Assembly (NCBI GenBank): GCA_902599405.1
Contig: CACKFO010000004.1
Span: forward strand, 38,929 to 102,928
From: an uncultured Alphaproteobacteria bacterium
GTDB lineage: Bacteria > Pseudomonadota > Alphaproteobacteria > HIMB59
Length of the DNA stretch: 64,000 bases
Direction of reading: 5' to 3'
Position 1 is the stretch's first letter; each line of letters starts with the position of its first letter. The notes beneath the pieces are model-generated. The model ran no database searches, was not told where the DNA came from, and saw only the letters and a list, made by a program, of their open reading frames with translations. Below, in pieces: positions 30,129-42,035 of this stretch. A program made the translations under genes and the position numbers.

Positions 30129-31382
30129 ATGTCTGATGAAAAAATAATCTCTGCTAATAGCTCTGATAAAAAAATATCATGCTCTTTTTGTGGTAAAAGC
30201 CAAGAAGAGGTTAAAAAATTAATTGCTGGACCAAATGTCTATATTTGTAATGAGTGTGTGGTTTTATGTAAGGATATACTTGTTGAAGATGATAAAATTG
30301 ATACAAAGAAAAAATTTGAGATACCAAAACCAAGTGAGATCTATAATTACCTTGATGATCATATAATTGGTCAAGATCATGCAAAAAAAATATTATCTGT
30401 ATCTGTTTACAACCATTATAAGAGAGTTCAAAACCCGTCAAAAGATATAGAAATTTCTAAATCAAACATATTACTTATTGGACCAACTGGTTGTGGTAAA
30501 ACACTTTTAGCTCAAACCCTAGCAAAATTTTTAAATGTACCTTTTACAATTGCTGATGCTACCACGTTGACGGAGGCTGGATATGTAGGTGAAGATGTTG
30601 AAAATATTATTTTAAGATTACTTCAGCAATGTGATTATGATGCATCTTTGGCTCAAAAGGGTATCGTGTATATTGATGAAATTGATAAAGTGGGTAGAAA
30701 AAGTGAAAATCCATCTATAACAAGAGATGTATCCGGTGAGGGAGTTCAACAAGCTTTGCTAAAAATAATTGAGGGAACAACAGCTAGCGTGCCACCTCAA
30801 GGTGGAAGAAAACATCCTCAACAAGAGTTCCTTCAAGTTGATACAAAAAATATTTTGTTTGTTTGTGGGGGCGCGTTTGAAGGCATTGATAAAATTATAA
30901 AAAATCGAGTAAATAAAAAGTCTATAGGTTTTAATAAATCAATTAATCAGGACCAACCAATGACTTCACAGCTTGAAAATGACGATTTGATTAAATTTGG
31001 ATTAATACCTGAATTAGTAGGAAGACTTCCTGTAAGCGCTAGTCTGAATGAATTATCTTTAGATGATTTAAAAGAGATTATTACAAGACCAAAAAATGCA
31101 ATATCAAAACAATACAAGGCTCTTTTTTCTTTTGAAGGGGTTGAATTCGAGATAACTGAAGATGGTAGAGAACAAATTGCCCAATTAGCTGTTGAAAAAA
31201 AAATTGGTGCACGAGGCCTAAGGTCAATTATGGAAAAGCTGCTTCTAGATTGTATGTATGATATTCCTGATAAGGATTCTGTGGATAAGGTAGTTTTAAG
31301 TAAAGAGTCGGTAATCTCAAATAGACCAATAATCGTATATAAAGAAAAACCAAAAATAAAAAAAAAAGTGGGTGAAAATTAA
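30129..31382 (+). CDS. clpX: ATP-dependent Clp protease ATP-binding subunit ClpX
   Basis: Zinc finger CSFCGKSQ...[54 protein letters not shown]. Confidence 0.97.
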   Translation: MSDEKIISANSSDKKISCSFCGKSQEEVKKLIAGPNVYICNECVVLCKDILVEDDKIDTKKKFEIPKPSEIYNYLDDHIIGQDHAKKILSVSVYNHYKRVQNPSKDIEISKSNILLIGPTGCGKTLLAQTLAKFLNVPFTIADATTLTEAGYVGEDVENIILRLLQQCDYDASLAQKGIVYIDEIDKVGRKSENPSITRDVSGEGVQQALLKIIEGTTASVPPQGGRKHPQQEFLQVDTKNILFVCGGAFEGIDKIIKNRVNKKSIGFNKSINQDQPMTSQLENDDLIKFGLIPELVGRLPVSASLNELSLDDLKEIITRPKNAISKQYKALFSFEGVEFEITEDGREQIAQLAVEKKIGARGLRSIMEKLLLDCMYDIPDKDSVDKVVLSKESVISNRPIIVYKEKPKIKKKVGEN

Positions 31383-31405
31383 AAATTCCTCACTATCTTA
31401 ATAGT

Positions 31406-33823
31406 ATGGAAAATCAAATCATTGGACCTATTTTACCTTTAAGGGACTTAGTTGTTTATCCCTCTATAACCTCACCTTTGTTTGTTGGCAGAGCTAAATC
31501 TATTGATGCAATTAATTTTGCCATGAATAATAACAACAAGATTATTTATTTATTTACGCAAAAAGAACCAACGACTGATGATCCACAAGTTAACGATGTT
31601 TATTCCTACGGAGTAAAATCAAAAATTATCCAGTTTCTTAAGTTACCTGACAATACATATAAAGTCCTTACTGAAGGTTTAGAAATTGTTAAAATAAAGT
31701 CTGCTGTTAAGGCAAGTAATAACTTTCTCACAGCTAAGCTTGAGCCTGTAGTAATTAACAAAAAAAATTCAGTTGAATTAAAAGCTTCTTTAAGAGTTTT
31801 AAAAAATGAATTTCAAAATTATATACAAAATATAGGAAATAATAATGACATCCTTGAAGGACTTTTAAATATTGAAGACCCATATCAGTTCATTGATAAT
31901 ATTTATTACAACTTAAACATCGGAATTGAAGATAAACAAAAAAATTTAGAAATTATTGATATTAATAAAAAAATTCAAAACTTACTGAATTTCTTTTCAA
32001 AAGAACTTAACTTTTCTGCACTTGAGAAAAAAATTAAAAATAGAGTAAAAAGACAAATGGAAAAAACTCAAAGAGAATATTACTTAAATGAGCAAATGAA
32101 AGCTATTCAGAAAGAGCTTGGTGATGGTGAAGATGGTTCTAACGAATATTCTGAAATAGAGAAAAAAATACATGAGGTAAAATTATCAAAAGAGGCAAAA
32201 GAAAAAGCTTTAAATGAATTTAAAAAACTAAAATCTATGAGCCCAATGTCTGCAGAAGCATCAGTTATTCGCAATTACCTAGAATGGATATTAGATATAC
32301 CATGGGAAAAATTCTCAAAAGAAGTCATAGACATAAAAGGTGCTGAAAAAATTTTAAATGATGATCACTATGGTCTTGAAAAAGTAAAAGAGAGAATACT
32401 TGAATTTTTAGCAGTCAAAAAAAGATCAAAGAAAGCCTCTGGAACAATACTTTGTTTTGTAGGACCTCCTGGTGTAGGTAAAACTTCGTTAGGTAAATCG
32501 ATCGCGAGAGCTACTGGTAGAGAATTTGCAAAGATTTCTCTTGGTGGTATTAGGGATGAGGCTGAAATTAGAGGACATAGAAGGACATATATTGGCTCGA
32601 TGCCTGGTCGATTTATTCAGGCTATGAAGAAAACAAAAACATCTAATCCTATTATCTTATTAGATGAAATTGACAAAGTAGGTAGTGACTGGAGAGGGGA
32701 TCCATCTTCTGCATTATTAGAAGTCTTAGATCCTGAACAAAACAATCAGTTTAATGATCATTACCTTGAGGTTGATTACGATTTATCAAATGTAATGTTC
32801 ATTTGCACTGGTAATACTTACAACATACCCGGCCCACTACTTGACAGACTAGAGGTCATTGAAGTATCTGGATATACAGAAAAAGAAAAAGTTGAAATAG
32901 CAAAAAAATATTTAGTTCCAAGAAAAATGAACAAGAATATTTTAAAGAATAATGAGTTTAAACTTGATAAGAGTTCAATTACTAAAATAGTAAGACACTA
33001 TACCAGAGAGTCAGGTGTCAGAGGGCTTGAAAAAGTTTTTGATAAATTATTTAGAAAACTTGTATTTCAATTAGAAAAAAACAAATCAAGATCAAAAAAG
33101 CCATTTGTTTTTGATGATAAAGCTATAAAAAATTTTTTAGGCCCAGAAAAATTTAAAGATAGTGTCATAGAAAAGAAAAATTTAGTGGGCATCACCAACG
33201 GACTTGCATGGACTCAGGTTGGTGGAGATATATTAAATATTGAAGTCAATTTATCATCAGGTAAGGGAATGATTAACGCTACAGGTAAGCTTGGCGACGT
33301 GATGAAAGAGTCTATTACTGCTGCATTAGGTTACATTAAATCTAATTCAGTTGAGTTTGGAGTAAATCCAAAGGTTTTCGATAAAATAGATATTCATTTA
33401 CATGTACCTGAAGGAGCTATACCTAAAGATGGCCCAAGTGCTGGTATTACAATATTTACTTCATTAATTTCATCTTTAACTGATATAAAAATTAAAAGAG
33501 ATATTGCTATGACCGGAGAAATCACTCTAAAAGGAAGAGTTCTTCCAATTGGGGGATTAAAAGAAAAATTATTAGCTGCAATTAGGTACGGCATAAAAAC
33601 TGTCATAATCCCAAAAGAAAATGAAAAGGACTTAGTTGAAATACAAAAAGACATTCAAAACAAGTTGATAATTAAAAAAGTAGAGTTCGCAAAAGAGGTG
33701 TTGGACTTAGCTCTTGATGGAAAAATAACTAAAATCAACAAAAAATTAGACTGGAGACACTTAGTTACTGAGTCTATGAAGCCAAAAAACCAGCAGAATC
33801 AAGAAAAAACATTCGTCAACTAG
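31406..33823 (+). CDS. lon: ATP-dependent protease Lon
   Basis: GPPGVGKTSLGKSIARATGREF; catalytic HVPEGAIPKDGPSAGITIFT. Confidence 0.97.
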   Translation: MENQIIGPILPLRDLVVYPSITSPLFVGRAKSIDAINFAMNNNNKIIYLFTQKEPTTDDPQVNDVYSYGVKSKIIQFLKLPDNTYKVLTEGLEIVKIKSAVKASNNFLTAKLEPVVINKKNSVELKASLRVLKNEFQNYIQNIGNNNDILEGLLNIEDPYQFIDNIYYNLNIGIEDKQKNLEIIDINKKIQNLLNFFSKELNFSALEKKIKNRVKRQMEKTQREYYLNEQMKAIQKELGDGEDGSNEYSEIEKKIHEVKLSKEAKEKALNEFKKLKSMSPMSAEASVIRNYLEWILDIPWEKFSKEVIDIKGAEKILNDDHYGLEKVKERILEFLAVKKRSKKASGTILCFVGPPGVGKTSLGKSIARATGREFAKISLGGIRDEAEIRGHRRTYIGSMPGRFIQAMKKTKTSNPIILLDEIDKVGSDWRGDPSSALLEVLDPEQNNQFNDHYLEVDYDLSNVMFICTGNTYNIPGPLLDRLEVIEVSGYTEKEKVEIAKKYLVPRKMNKNILKNNEFKLDKSSITKIVRHYTRESGVRGLEKVFDKLFRKLVFQLEKNKSRSKKPFVFDDKAIKNFLGPEKFKDSVIEKKNLVGITNGLAWTQVGGDILNIEVNLSSGKGMINATGKLGDVMKESITAALGYIKSNSVEFGVNPKVFDKIDIHLHVPEGAIPKDGPSAGITIFTSLISSLTDIKIKRDIAMTGEITLKGRVLPIGGLKEKLLAAIRYGIKTVIIPKENEKDLVEIQKDIQNKLIIKKVEFAKEVLDLALDGKITKINKKLDWRHLVTESMKPKNQQNQEKTFVN

Positions 33824-33893
33824 TATATTGTTGTTGATTTTCTTACCTTTTTCTTACTACAATTAACTAATAGAATCACTAAGGAGGTTCGGT

Positions 33894-34175
33894 ATGAACA
33901 AAAATGAACTCATTGCTGAATATAGTACGAAAAATGGTGTTGGAAAATCAGATGCAACTAAGGCTGTAGAAAGTTTATTTGATATTATCACATCTACTTT
34001 GAAAGCAGGAGGGGATGTTAAGATTGCCGGCTTTGGTACTTTTAAGGTAGCTAACACAAAAGCTAAGACTGGAAGAAACCCAAGAACGGGAGAGTCAATC
34101 CAAATTCCTGCATCAAAAAAGCCAAAATTTCTTGCTGGAAAACAGCTTAAAGAACTAATAAAGTCCACAGTCTAA
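33894..34175 (+). CDS. hup: HU-family DNA-binding protein
   Basis: 93 aa; MNKNELIAEYSTKNGVGKSDATKAV, GFGTFKVANTKAKTGRNPRTGESIQIPA; perfect aaggaggt SD. Confidence 0.95.
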   Translation: MNKNELIAEYSTKNGVGKSDATKAVESLFDIITSTLKAGGDVKIAGFGTFKVANTKAKTGRNPRTGESIQIPASKKPKFLAGKQLKELIKSTV

Positions 34176-34193
34176 TTTTTTGCAAATTAGATA

Positions 34194-34269
34194 GGGCGAT
34201 TAGCTCAGTTGGTAGAGCATCTCGTTTACACCGAGAGGGTCGGCGGTTCGAGTCCGTCATCGCCCACCA
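34194..34269 (+). tRNA. tRNA-Val (TAC)
   Basis: Cloverleaf; anticodon loop TTTACAC; encoded CCA. Confidence 0.95.
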
Positions 34270-34282
34270 TTCGACATTTGTC

Positions 34283-34360
34283 GGGGGTGTAGTTCAGTTT
34301 GGTTAGAACGCCTGCCTGTCACGCAGGAGGTCGCGGGTTCGAGTCCCGTCGCTCCCGCCA
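34283..34360 (+). tRNA. tRNA-Asp (GTC)
   Basis: Cloverleaf; anticodon loop CTGTCAC; G73 and encoded CCA. Confidence 0.95.
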
Positions 34361-34373
34361 CTTAAGAGCAGTT

Positions 34374-35390
34374 ATTTTATTTTTTTTAACTTTTTCTTTA
34401 TTCTCATGCTCTTCTTATAAATCAAAAGATGTTTACGGATTAAAGACTCTTGGTGTGAGTTTTGGCGATACCACAATTAAAGGTTTTAAAATTGAACCAG
34501 GTTGGAATGCTAGTTCAAAAGAAGAAATAAAAAAATATCAAAGAAAAAAAAACTTGGCACTTTTTCAACTTCAGAAAGAGAAAACAAGATACGGAGATAC
34601 TGCTTTTTTTATCCAAGCACCAGGAGATGAATGTTATAACAAATTAAAAGATTGCTCACGACCAAATGGTGAAAAACAAAAAAGAGTAGAGGTAGGGACC
34701 AATTATGGTTTTCAAGGAGAAATATGGTTATCTTATTCTTTTTTAATCACTGAAAATTATGAATTAAATAATGATAGCGCTATGAATAAATCAATATTGC
34801 AATTTCATAGTACAGAGAGTTTTTTTGGTCCTATGTTTATGCTTCAGGTAGATAAGAAGAGAGGTTTGCTTTGGAGACATGAGTCTAGTGAAGGAGTAAT
34901 TATTATTGAAGGAGGGAATGATGATTGCTCACCTGGTGCTGGGGGGCCAGAAGATACTGATAAAAGAATTTTTTGTGAAGCTAGGCATGATTGGTACCAA
35001 ATAATTTCTGCTAAAAATTTACAAAGAAATAAATGGTATGATTTAGTCTTCAATATTAATTTTAATAAAAGGGATATTTCCAAAGCATTTCATAAAATTT
35101 GGTTAAATGGAAAGTTATTGCATTACAGAAAAAACCAAACACTTTGGAAAGATCAAAAAGGTGTAAAAAACTCAGATAATTTGGCAAATTTTAAATTTGG
35201 TATTTATGGTTCAAGATTAGATGGCTCTTATCAGTCTATTTATGCTGATGAAATTCACTTTGGAACTGAATGTGAAGATCTTTTAATAGAAAATATTGGC
35301 TATTATTGTAATAATCTAAAAAAACAAACATTAAATGAATCATTTCCTATCTTTACAGAAGATAGAGTTGCTTATTATTCTAAAGGTTAA
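34374..35390 (+). CDS. Polysaccharide-lyase-like (heparin-lyase/PF14099-type fold) putative lipoprotein; start uncertain
   Basis: Open frame from inside tRNA-Asp; hydrophobic leader ILFFLTFSLFSC with lipobox-like LFSC; GEIWLSYSFLI, RHDWYQIIS, WYDLVFNINF, IWLNGKLLHY. No ATG/GTG/TTG between the tRNA 3' end and the leader; 34374 is an ATT. Confidence 0.6.
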   Translation: MLFFLTFSLFSCSSYKSKDVYGLKTLGVSFGDTTIKGFKIEPGWNASSKEEIKKYQRKKNLALFQLQKEKTRYGDTAFFIQAPGDECYNKLKDCSRPNGEKQKRVEVGTNYGFQGEIWLSYSFLITENYELNNDSAMNKSILQFHSTESFFGPMFMLQVDKKRGLLWRHESSEGVIIIEGGNDDCSPGAGGPEDTDKRIFCEARHDWYQIISAKNLQRNKWYDLVFNINFNKRDISKAFHKIWLNGKLLHYRKNQTLWKDQKGVKNSDNLANFKFGIYGSRLDGSYQSIYADEIHFGTECEDLLIENIGYYCNNLKKQTLNESFPIFTEDRVAYYSKG

Positions 35391-35520
35391 AAATTTTTTT
35401 TTACTTTTTTGACACTCAAATATTTAAAAATCATGTGTAAGACTAATGCGTCATTTTTATCGTCACTAAATACATATTGTTTCTTATAATGTATTGCGTT
35501 ACGGAAAATCAAAACTTTTA

Positions 35521-35880
35521 ATGTATAACCTAGATTATATTTTCATATTGATATTCATTGTTATTGGGGCAGGAATGGCAATCGCTATGTATTTGCTCTC
35601 AAAAATATTATCACCCAGCTCACCTGATACTGAAAAACTATCTGCGTATGAATGTGGTTTTGAGGCATTTGACGACGCTCGGTCAAAATTTGATGTTAAG
35701 TTTTATTTAGTATCAATACTATTTATTATATTTGATTTAGAAATTGCGTTTTTATTTCCCTGGGCCGTGAGTCTTAGCAATATTGGAGCTCTTGGTTTTT
35801 ATTCAATGATGTTTTTTTTATTTATTCTCACAGTAGGATTTATATATGAATGGAAAAATGGAGCACTAGATTGGGAGTAG
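35521..35880 (+). CDS. nuoA: NADH-quinone oxidoreductase subunit A
   Basis: [44 protein letters not shown] at 35521 in frame with the longer track ORF. Confidence 0.95.
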   Translation: MYNLDYIFILIFIVIGAGMAIAMYLLSKILSPSSPDTEKLSAYECGFEAFDDARSKFDVKFYLVSILFIIFDLEIAFLFPWAVSLSNIGALGFYSMMFFLFILTVGFIYEWKNGALDWE

Positions 35881-36380
35881 TATTAGAAAAAGACAAATCA
35901 TTAAATATTGATGAGCTATTTGAAAAAAAAGGTTTTGTAACAGCATCATTTGAAAATTTAATAAATTGGGCGAGGTCAGGATCTTTATGGCCTATGACTT
36001 TCGGTTTAGCATGTTGTGGTGTTGAGATGATGCACTCCTATATGAGTAGATACGATCTAGATCGTTTAGGTGTAATTCCAAGAGGCTCTCCAAGACAATC
36101 TGATGTAATGATTGTTGCGGGAACTCTTACAAACAAAATGGCTTCTGCTTTGAGAAAAGTTTATGATCAAATGCCTGAACCAAGATGGGTAATCTCTATG
36201 GGTTCTTGTGCTAATGGAGGAGGATATTATCACTATTCTTACTCTGTTGTTCGAGGATGCGATAGGATAGTGCCTGTTGATATTTATGTCCCTGGATGTC
36301 CACCTACAGCAGAAGCTCTTTTGTACGGCATTATGCAACTTCAAGATAAAATCAAAAAGAAAAAGAAGATTTATAGGTAA
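35850..36380 (+). CDS. nuoB: NADH-quinone oxidoreductase subunit B
   Basis: [56 protein letters not shown]. Confidence 0.96.
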   Translation: MEKWSTRLGVVLEKDKSLNIDELFEKKGFVTASFENLINWARSGSLWPMTFGLACCGVEMMHSYMSRYDLDRLGVIPRGSPRQSDVMIVAGTLTNKMASALRKVYDQMPEPRWVISMGSCANGGGYYHYSYSVVRGCDRIVPVDIYVPGCPPTAEALLYGIMQLQDKIKKKKKIYR

Positions 36381-36385
36381 ATTTC

Positions 36386-36982
36386 TTGTCTCCAAATATT
36401 TTACAAAAATATTCAACTGGTAACTTCCATTTTCCAATAAAGTCTGGAATAGACAATATATTAGTTAACAAAGACTCCATTCTAGAAGTAACACAAAAAA
36501 TTAAAGAAGACGAAGATCTACTCTATGATCAGTTAATTGATATTACTGTAACTGATAATATGCTATCCAAATCAAGTTATTCAAATGAACGATTTACTCT
36601 TATCTACTCTTTTCTAAGTTTAAAATTTAATAAAAGATTATTTATTTTTACTAACATTTCCGAAGATAATTTAGATATCAATTCAATAACACAAATTTTT
36701 GAGTCTGCCGATTGGTTTGAAAGAGAATGTTACGATCTTTTTGGCATAAACTTTGTTAATCACCCAAATCTTCAAAGAATAATGAATGATTATAATTTTC
36801 AAGGTCATCCGCTCAGAAAAGACTTTCCTCTGACGGGTTATGAAGAGGTTCGTTATGATGAAAACTTAAAAAAAGTTGTTTATGAACCTGTAACATTAAA
36901 ACAGGAATTTAGAGATTTTGACAATGAAAGTCCCTGGGAGGGAATGAAAGAAACAATTAAAGAGGAGCTTGAAAAGAAGTAA
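36386..36982 (+). CDS. nuoC: NADH-quinone oxidoreductase subunit C
   Basis: [40 protein letters not shown]. Confidence 0.95.
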   Translation: MSPNILQKYSTGNFHFPIKSGIDNILVNKDSILEVTQKIKEDEDLLYDQLIDITVTDNMLSKSSYSNERFTLIYSFLSLKFNKRLFIFTNISEDNLDINSITQIFESADWFERECYDLFGINFVNHPNLQRIMNDYNFQGHPLRKDFPLTGYEEVRYDENLKKVVYEPVTLKQEFRDFDNESPWEGMKETIKEELEKK

Positions 36983-38157
36983 TGTCAGAGAATTTTAAAC
37001 CTGTAACTCTAAACTTTGGACCCCAACATCCTGCCGCTCATGGTGTTTTAAGACTTCTTGTACAATTAGAAGGGGAGGTAGTTAATAAAGCTGAACCTCA
37101 CATTGGACTTTTGCATAGAGGAACTGAAAAATTAATTGAACAGAAAACTTATACTCAAGCTATTCCATATTTTGATCGTCTAGATTATGTCTCACCAATG
37201 TGTCAAGAACATGCTTTCGCTTTAGCTGTTGAGAGTTTATTAAATATTGAAGCTCCTAAACGAGCTCAATACATCAGAGTTATGTTTGCAGAAGTTACAA
37301 GAATACTAAATCATTTATTAAATATACCAGCATTTGCTATGGATATAGGTGCCGCTACTCCAATGCTGTGGGCTTTCGAAGAAAGAGAAAAAATGTTGGA
37401 GTTCCATGAAGCTGTATCTGGAGCAAGATTTCATGCAGCTTATTTTCGTCCTGGTGGAGTTCACCAAGACTTGCCTGAAAATTTATTAGAAAAAATGAAA
37501 AAGTACTTTACTAATTTTCCTAAATTCATAGATACGCTTGAAGAACTACTTACTGAAAATAGAATATTCAAACAACGATCTGTTGATATAGGTATTTTAA
37601 AGAAAGATGATGCAATAAGACTAAGTTGCAGTGGCCCTGTTCTTCGTGCTAGTGGTGTAGCTTGGGATTTAAGAAAATCTCAACCTTATGATGTTTATGA
37701 GGATTTAGATTTCGACATACCAGTTGGAAAAACTGGTGACACCTATGATAGATATTTGGTGAGAATGGAAGAGATGAGAGCTTCAGTTAAGATAATCTTA
37801 CAATGTATTGAAAATATTCCAGAAGGACCCGTAATGGTTGAGAATAATAAAATTACTCCACCTAAGAGATCAGAAATGAAAAATTCAATGGAAGCTATAA
37901 TCCATCATTTTAAATTATTTACCGAGGGTTATAGAGTTCCTGAAGGTATTACATACAAAAGCGTAGAGGCACCAAAAGGAGAATTTGGTGTTGTATTAGT
38001 TTCAGATGGAAGTTCCAAACCATATCGATGCAAGTTGAGAGCACCAGGCTTTGTTCATTTACAGGCACTACATTTTTTATCAAAGGGCCACCAACTAGCT
38101 GACGTACCATCAATTTTAGGAAGCCTAGATATAGTATTTGGAGAGGTAGACAGATGA
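36982..38157 (+). CDS. nuoD: NADH-quinone oxidoreductase subunit D
   Basis: [68 protein letters not shown]. Confidence 0.97.
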   Translation: MSENFKPVTLNFGPQHPAAHGVLRLLVQLEGEVVNKAEPHIGLLHRGTEKLIEQKTYTQAIPYFDRLDYVSPMCQEHAFALAVESLLNIEAPKRAQYIRVMFAEVTRILNHLLNIPAFAMDIGAATPMLWAFEEREKMLEFHEAVSGARFHAAYFRPGGVHQDLPENLLEKMKKYFTNFPKFIDTLEELLTENRIFKQRSVDIGILKKDDAIRLSCSGPVLRASGVAWDLRKSQPYDVYEDLDFDIPVGKTGDTYDRYLVRMEEMRASVKIILQCIENIPEGPVMVENNKITPPKRSEMKNSMEAIIHHFKLFTEGYRVPEGITYKSVEAPKGEFGVVLVSDGSSKPYRCKLRAPGFVHLQALHFLSKGHQLADVPSILGSLDIVFGEVDR

Positions 38158-38741
38158 GTGGTAATCATCCAGGTTTATCAAATAATTTTTCTAGATCAGG
38201 CGAAAAATTTTCTTGGTCAAAAGATAATCTAAGATCAATTAAAAATATAATTTCTAAATACCCTAAAGGTAGAGAACAAAGTGCAGTTATGCCTCTTCTC
38301 TATTTGGCGCAAGAGCAAAACAATAATTGGATAAGTATCGAATGTATAGAAACAATCGCTGAAACTTTAAATATGCCTAAAATAAGAGTCACAGAAGTGG
38401 CCTCATTTTACTCAATGTATAATACAAGACCTGTTGGAGAAAATCTTGTTCAGATTTGTAGAACCTCTCCTTGTTGGCTGAGAGGTTCAAATAAGATTAC
38501 AAAAACTATTTGTAAAGAAACAAAATGTGAAATTAATGATACCAGTGACGATAATAAATTTACAGTTGTTGAAGTAGAGTGTCTTGGGGCTTGCTCAAAT
38601 GGACCTATGATACAAATCAATAATGATTTCTTTGAGGATTTAGATGAAGAGTCTACAAAAAAAATTATAGACAATATTAAAGAGGGAAAACCAAATGTTA
38701 TTGGTTCTCAAAAAGGCAGGAGAAGTTCAGAAAATGCTTAA
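38154..38741 (+). CDS. nuoE: NADH-quinone oxidoreductase subunit E
   Basis: 2Fe-2S Cys set [11 protein letters not shown]...[16 protein letters not shown]. Confidence 0.95.
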   Translation: MSGNHPGLSNNFSRSGEKFSWSKDNLRSIKNIISKYPKGREQSAVMPLLYLAQEQNNNWISIECIETIAETLNMPKIRVTEVASFYSMYNTRPVGENLVQICRTSPCWLRGSNKITKTICKETKCEINDTSDDNKFTVVEVECLGACSNGPMIQINNDFFEDLDEESTKKIIDNIKEGKPNVIGSQKGRRSSENA

Positions 38742-40005
38742 TGAAAAAGATAAAGTTTTTCAAAACCTTCATGGTTTTCAAGAACCCTTTATAGAAGGAG
38801 CTTTAAAAAGAGGTTCCTGGTCAAACACAAAAGAAATTTTGTCAAAAGATCAAAATGATATTATCGAATTAGTTAAATCCAGTCAGTTAAGAGGAAGAGG
38901 TGGAGCTGGATTTTCTACAGGTCTTAAGTGGTCATTCATGCCAAAGAATACTGGTAAACAGCATTATTTGGTTGTCAATGCTGATGAGTCAGAGCCTGGT
39001 ACTTGTAAAGATAGAGAAATTATTAGAAATGACCCACATACTCTTGTAGAAGGTTGCTTGATTGCTTCATACGCAATTCAAGCCACTAAATGTTACATAT
39101 ACATAAGGGGCGAATACCATTACGAATATGTCCAATTAGAAAAGGCAATTGAAGAGGCATATGAACGAGGCTTTATCGGAAAAAATGCTTGTGGTAGCGG
39201 ATTTGATTTTGATCTTTATGTTCACAGAGGTGCCGGTGCTTACATATGTGGAGAAGAGACAGCTCTTTTAGAGAGTTTAGAAGGAAAAAAAGGACAACCA
39301 AGATTAAAACCTCCTTTTCCTGCCGGTGTAGGTTTGTATGGTATGCCAACAACTATTAACAATGTGGAGTCAATCGCAGTAGTTCCAACTATTTTAAGAA
39401 GAGGCCCAGATTGGTTTAAGTCAATTGGCGCTGAAAATAATACAGGTACAAAAATTTTTTGCATATCTGGTAACGTTAATAAACCATGCACAATAGAAGA
39501 GGAAATGGGAATACCACTTAAAGAATTAGTAGAAAAGCATTGTGATGGAGTTGAAGGAGGTTGGGATAATTTAAAGGCAATAGTACCAGGAGGTTCAAGT
39601 ACCCCAATGCTTCCAAAAAATATTTGTGAGTCAGTTCTAATGAATTTTGATGATCTAAAAGCTAATGGCTCAGGATTAGGTACAGCAGGAGTGATTGTTG
39701 TTAACAAGAATAATGATATTGCTGAGGTGATTGAGAGATTTGCTCACTTTTACAAACATGAAAGTTGTGGTCAATGTACACCTTGTAGAGAGGGAACAGG
39801 CTGGATGCATAGAATGATGCAGAGATTAGTTAGAGGAGAGATATCTCCTGAACAAATAGAGCTTTTAGAAAATGTTACAAAGCAAGTAGAGGGTCATACT
39901 ATCTGCGCTTTAGGAGATGCAGCAGCTTGGCCTATACAAGGACTCATTAAAAATTTTAAATCAGAGTTAATAAGTAAATATAATAAAAAGTTAAAAGCTT
40001 CATGA
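38734..40005 (+). CDS. nuoF: NADH-quinone oxidoreductase subunit F
   Basis: [50 protein letters not shown] at 38734 (track ORF starts earlier at 38695). Confidence 0.96.
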   Translation: MLNEKDKVFQNLHGFQEPFIEGALKRGSWSNTKEILSKDQNDIIELVKSSQLRGRGGAGFSTGLKWSFMPKNTGKQHYLVVNADESEPGTCKDREIIRNDPHTLVEGCLIASYAIQATKCYIYIRGEYHYEYVQLEKAIEEAYERGFIGKNACGSGFDFDLYVHRGAGAYICGEETALLESLEGKKGQPRLKPPFPAGVGLYGMPTTINNVESIAVVPTILRRGPDWFKSIGAENNTGTKIFCISGNVNKPCTIEEEMGIPLKELVEKHCDGVEGGWDNLKAIVPGGSSTPMLPKNICESVLMNFDDLKANGSGLGTAGVIVVNKNNDIAEVIERFAHFYKHESCGQCTPCREGTGWMHRMMQRLVRGEISPEQIELLENVTKQVEGHTICALGDAAAWPIQGLIKNFKSELISKYNKKLKAS

Positions 40006-42035
40006 GTGACGATCTAATAAATATTAAAGTTAATCAAAAAGAAATTCAGGTAGATAAAAATCTGACTGTGATGCAAGCCTGCGAAATCGCTGGTGAAGAA
40101 ATTCCAAGATTTTGCTATCACGACAAACTCTCTATAGCTGGTAACTGTAGAATGTGTTTAGTAGAAATTGAAAAAGCTCCAAAATTAGTATCTTCTTGCA
40201 CTATGCCTCTAATGGAGGGCATGTCGATAATCACCAATTCTGAAAAAGTAAACGCAGGTAGAAAAGGTGTAATGGAGTTTTTACTAATTAATCACCCATT
40301 AGATTGCCCAATATGCGATCAAGGTGGAGAATGCGATTTACAGGATCAGGCCATGTACTACGGTTTCGACAAATCTAGATATAAAGAGAATAAAAGGGCT
40401 GTAGATAATAAAAATATGGGACCTTTGGTAAACACTATAATGACTAGATGCATCCATTGCACTAGGTGTGTAAGATTTGCCACTGAAGTAGCCGGAGTTC
40501 CAGAATTAGGTATGTTAGGTAGGGGAGAGAATGCAGAAATTACCACTTACCTTGAACAATCAATCACTTCAGAGCTTTCAGGTAACGTCATTGATTTATG
40601 CCCTGTAGGAGCACTTACGAGTAAGCCATATCAATTTAAAGCACGTCCTTGGGAGCTAAAACGTACTGACTCTATCGATATCTTCGATAGTGTTGGTTCT
40701 AATATCAGAGTCGATAGTAGAGCTGAGGAGATTTTAAGAGTTACACCAAGAACAAATGAATACATAAATGAAGAGTGGATTTCAGATAAAGTTCGATTTA
40801 ACTATGATGGTTACTACCAACAAAGAATAGACACACCCTACATTAAAGAAAACCAAAAATTATCAATATCAAATTGGGAAGAGTCATTAAAAGTTTTAAA
40901 AGATAAATTAAAAACTCTAAAACCATTAGCTTTGATTGGTGAGCACGTAGATTTAGAAACCGGATATGCAATCAAAAAATTTATGTCAAATTATGGTAAA
41001 GACAATGTGGAGTGCCGAACTGATAATCATGCTATTCTAGAACGCTTAGATAGTTATCGTTTTAACACACCTTTGAACGATATAGAAAATTCAGATTTAA
41101 TTATACTTTTAGGAACAAACCCAAAAATAGAAACACCAATTATAAATCATAAGATATTTAAAGCTTACAATAATGACGCAAAAGTATTTAACATTGGTGA
41201 AAATATATCTTTGAACTATAAAACGGAGTATCTAGGAGAGAATTTATCAAGTTTAAATAATGAAAATCTAATCAAAGCATTAAAAAAATCTACAAACCCT
41301 CTAATAATTATTGGCTCTGCGTTTTTAAATAAAATTAAAAATATTAAAACTTTAAAATCTATTTTTTCATATGCTGATAAATACAAAGTCATTACAAAAG
41401 AAAAAAATAATCTAAATTTTTTAAATCCATATGCCTCACGTGTGGGCCAATTGATTATAGGTAATACTACTAATAACCTCTGTGAACCGTTTTCTAATTT
41501 AAAAAAAGATAATTTTGAATTGGTTCTTTCTTTTGGTTCAGAACATATTGCCAACGAGCAGTTTAATAACTGTTTTAAAGTTTATTTTGGCCATCATGGT
41601 GATGATGGAGCAATGGGGTCTGATATTGTTTTACCAACACCTCTTTATACAGAGAAAAATGGTACTTTTGTAAATATTGAAGGTAGACCTCAAGAGGCAA
41701 AAAAATGCCATAATCCAATTGGGTCCGCCAAAGAAGAGTGGTCGATACTAAAAAAACTGTCTGATGAATTATCTTTTGATTTTACACCAAATACTTTTGA
41801 TCAATTAAGATCTGAGTTATTTGACAAATACCCAATTCTTTCTGATTATCATGAAATTATTGCTGTTGAAAATTCAACTTCAATTACACCAGATATTGAA
41901 TTTGAAGATTGTAAGGCAGAATATCCTGTAAGTAATTTTTATATGTCAGATGTGATTTCAAAAAATTCTGTCACTATGGCCAAATGTGTTGAGGAAATAA
42001 TCTCAACTCCATCTCTTTTGGAGAAATCAGCATAA
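40002..42035 (+). CDS. nuoG: NADH-quinone oxidoreductase subunit G
   Basis: 2Fe-2[46 protein letters not shown]. Confidence 0.96.
   Translation: MSDDLINIKVNQKEIQVDKNLTVMQACEIAGEEIPRFCYHDKLSIAGNCRMCLVEIEKAPKLVSSCTMPLMEGMSIITNSEKVNAGRKGVMEFLLINHPLDCPICDQGGECDLQDQAMYYGFDKSRYKENKRAVDNKNMGPLVNTIMTRCIHCTRCVRFATEVAGVPELGMLGRGENAEITTYLEQSITSELSGNVIDLCPVGALTSKPYQFKARPWELKRTDSIDIFDSVGSNIRVDSRAEEILRVTPRTNEYINEEWISDKVRFNYDGYYQQRIDTPYIKENQKLSISNWEESLKVLKDKLKTLKPLALIGEHVDLETGYAIKKFMSNYGKDNVECRTDNHAILERLDSYRFNTPLNDIENSDLIILLGTNPKIETPIINHKIFKAYNNDAKVFNIGENISLNYKTEYLGENLSSLNNENLIKALKKSTNPLIIIGSAFLNKIKNIKTLKSIFSYADKYKVITKEKNNLNFLNPYASRVGQLIIGNTTNNLCEPFSNLKKDNFELVLSFGSEHIANEQFNNCFKVYFGHHGDDGAMGSDIVLPTPLYTEKNGTFVNIEGRPQEAKKCHNPIGSAKEEWSILKKLSDELSFDFTPNTFDQLRSELFDKYPILSDYHEIIAVENSTSITPDIEFEDCKAEYPVSNFYMSDVISKNSVTMAKCVEEIISTPSLLEKSA

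Noticed and set aside
36066-36437. 123-aa minus-strand ORF overlapping nuoB
   Set aside because: Antisense to conserved nuoB; no recognisable protein features.
39240-39707. 155-aa minus-strand ORF inside nuoF
   Set aside because: Long but antisense to highly conserved nuoF coding sequence; codon-bias shadow is the simplest explanation.
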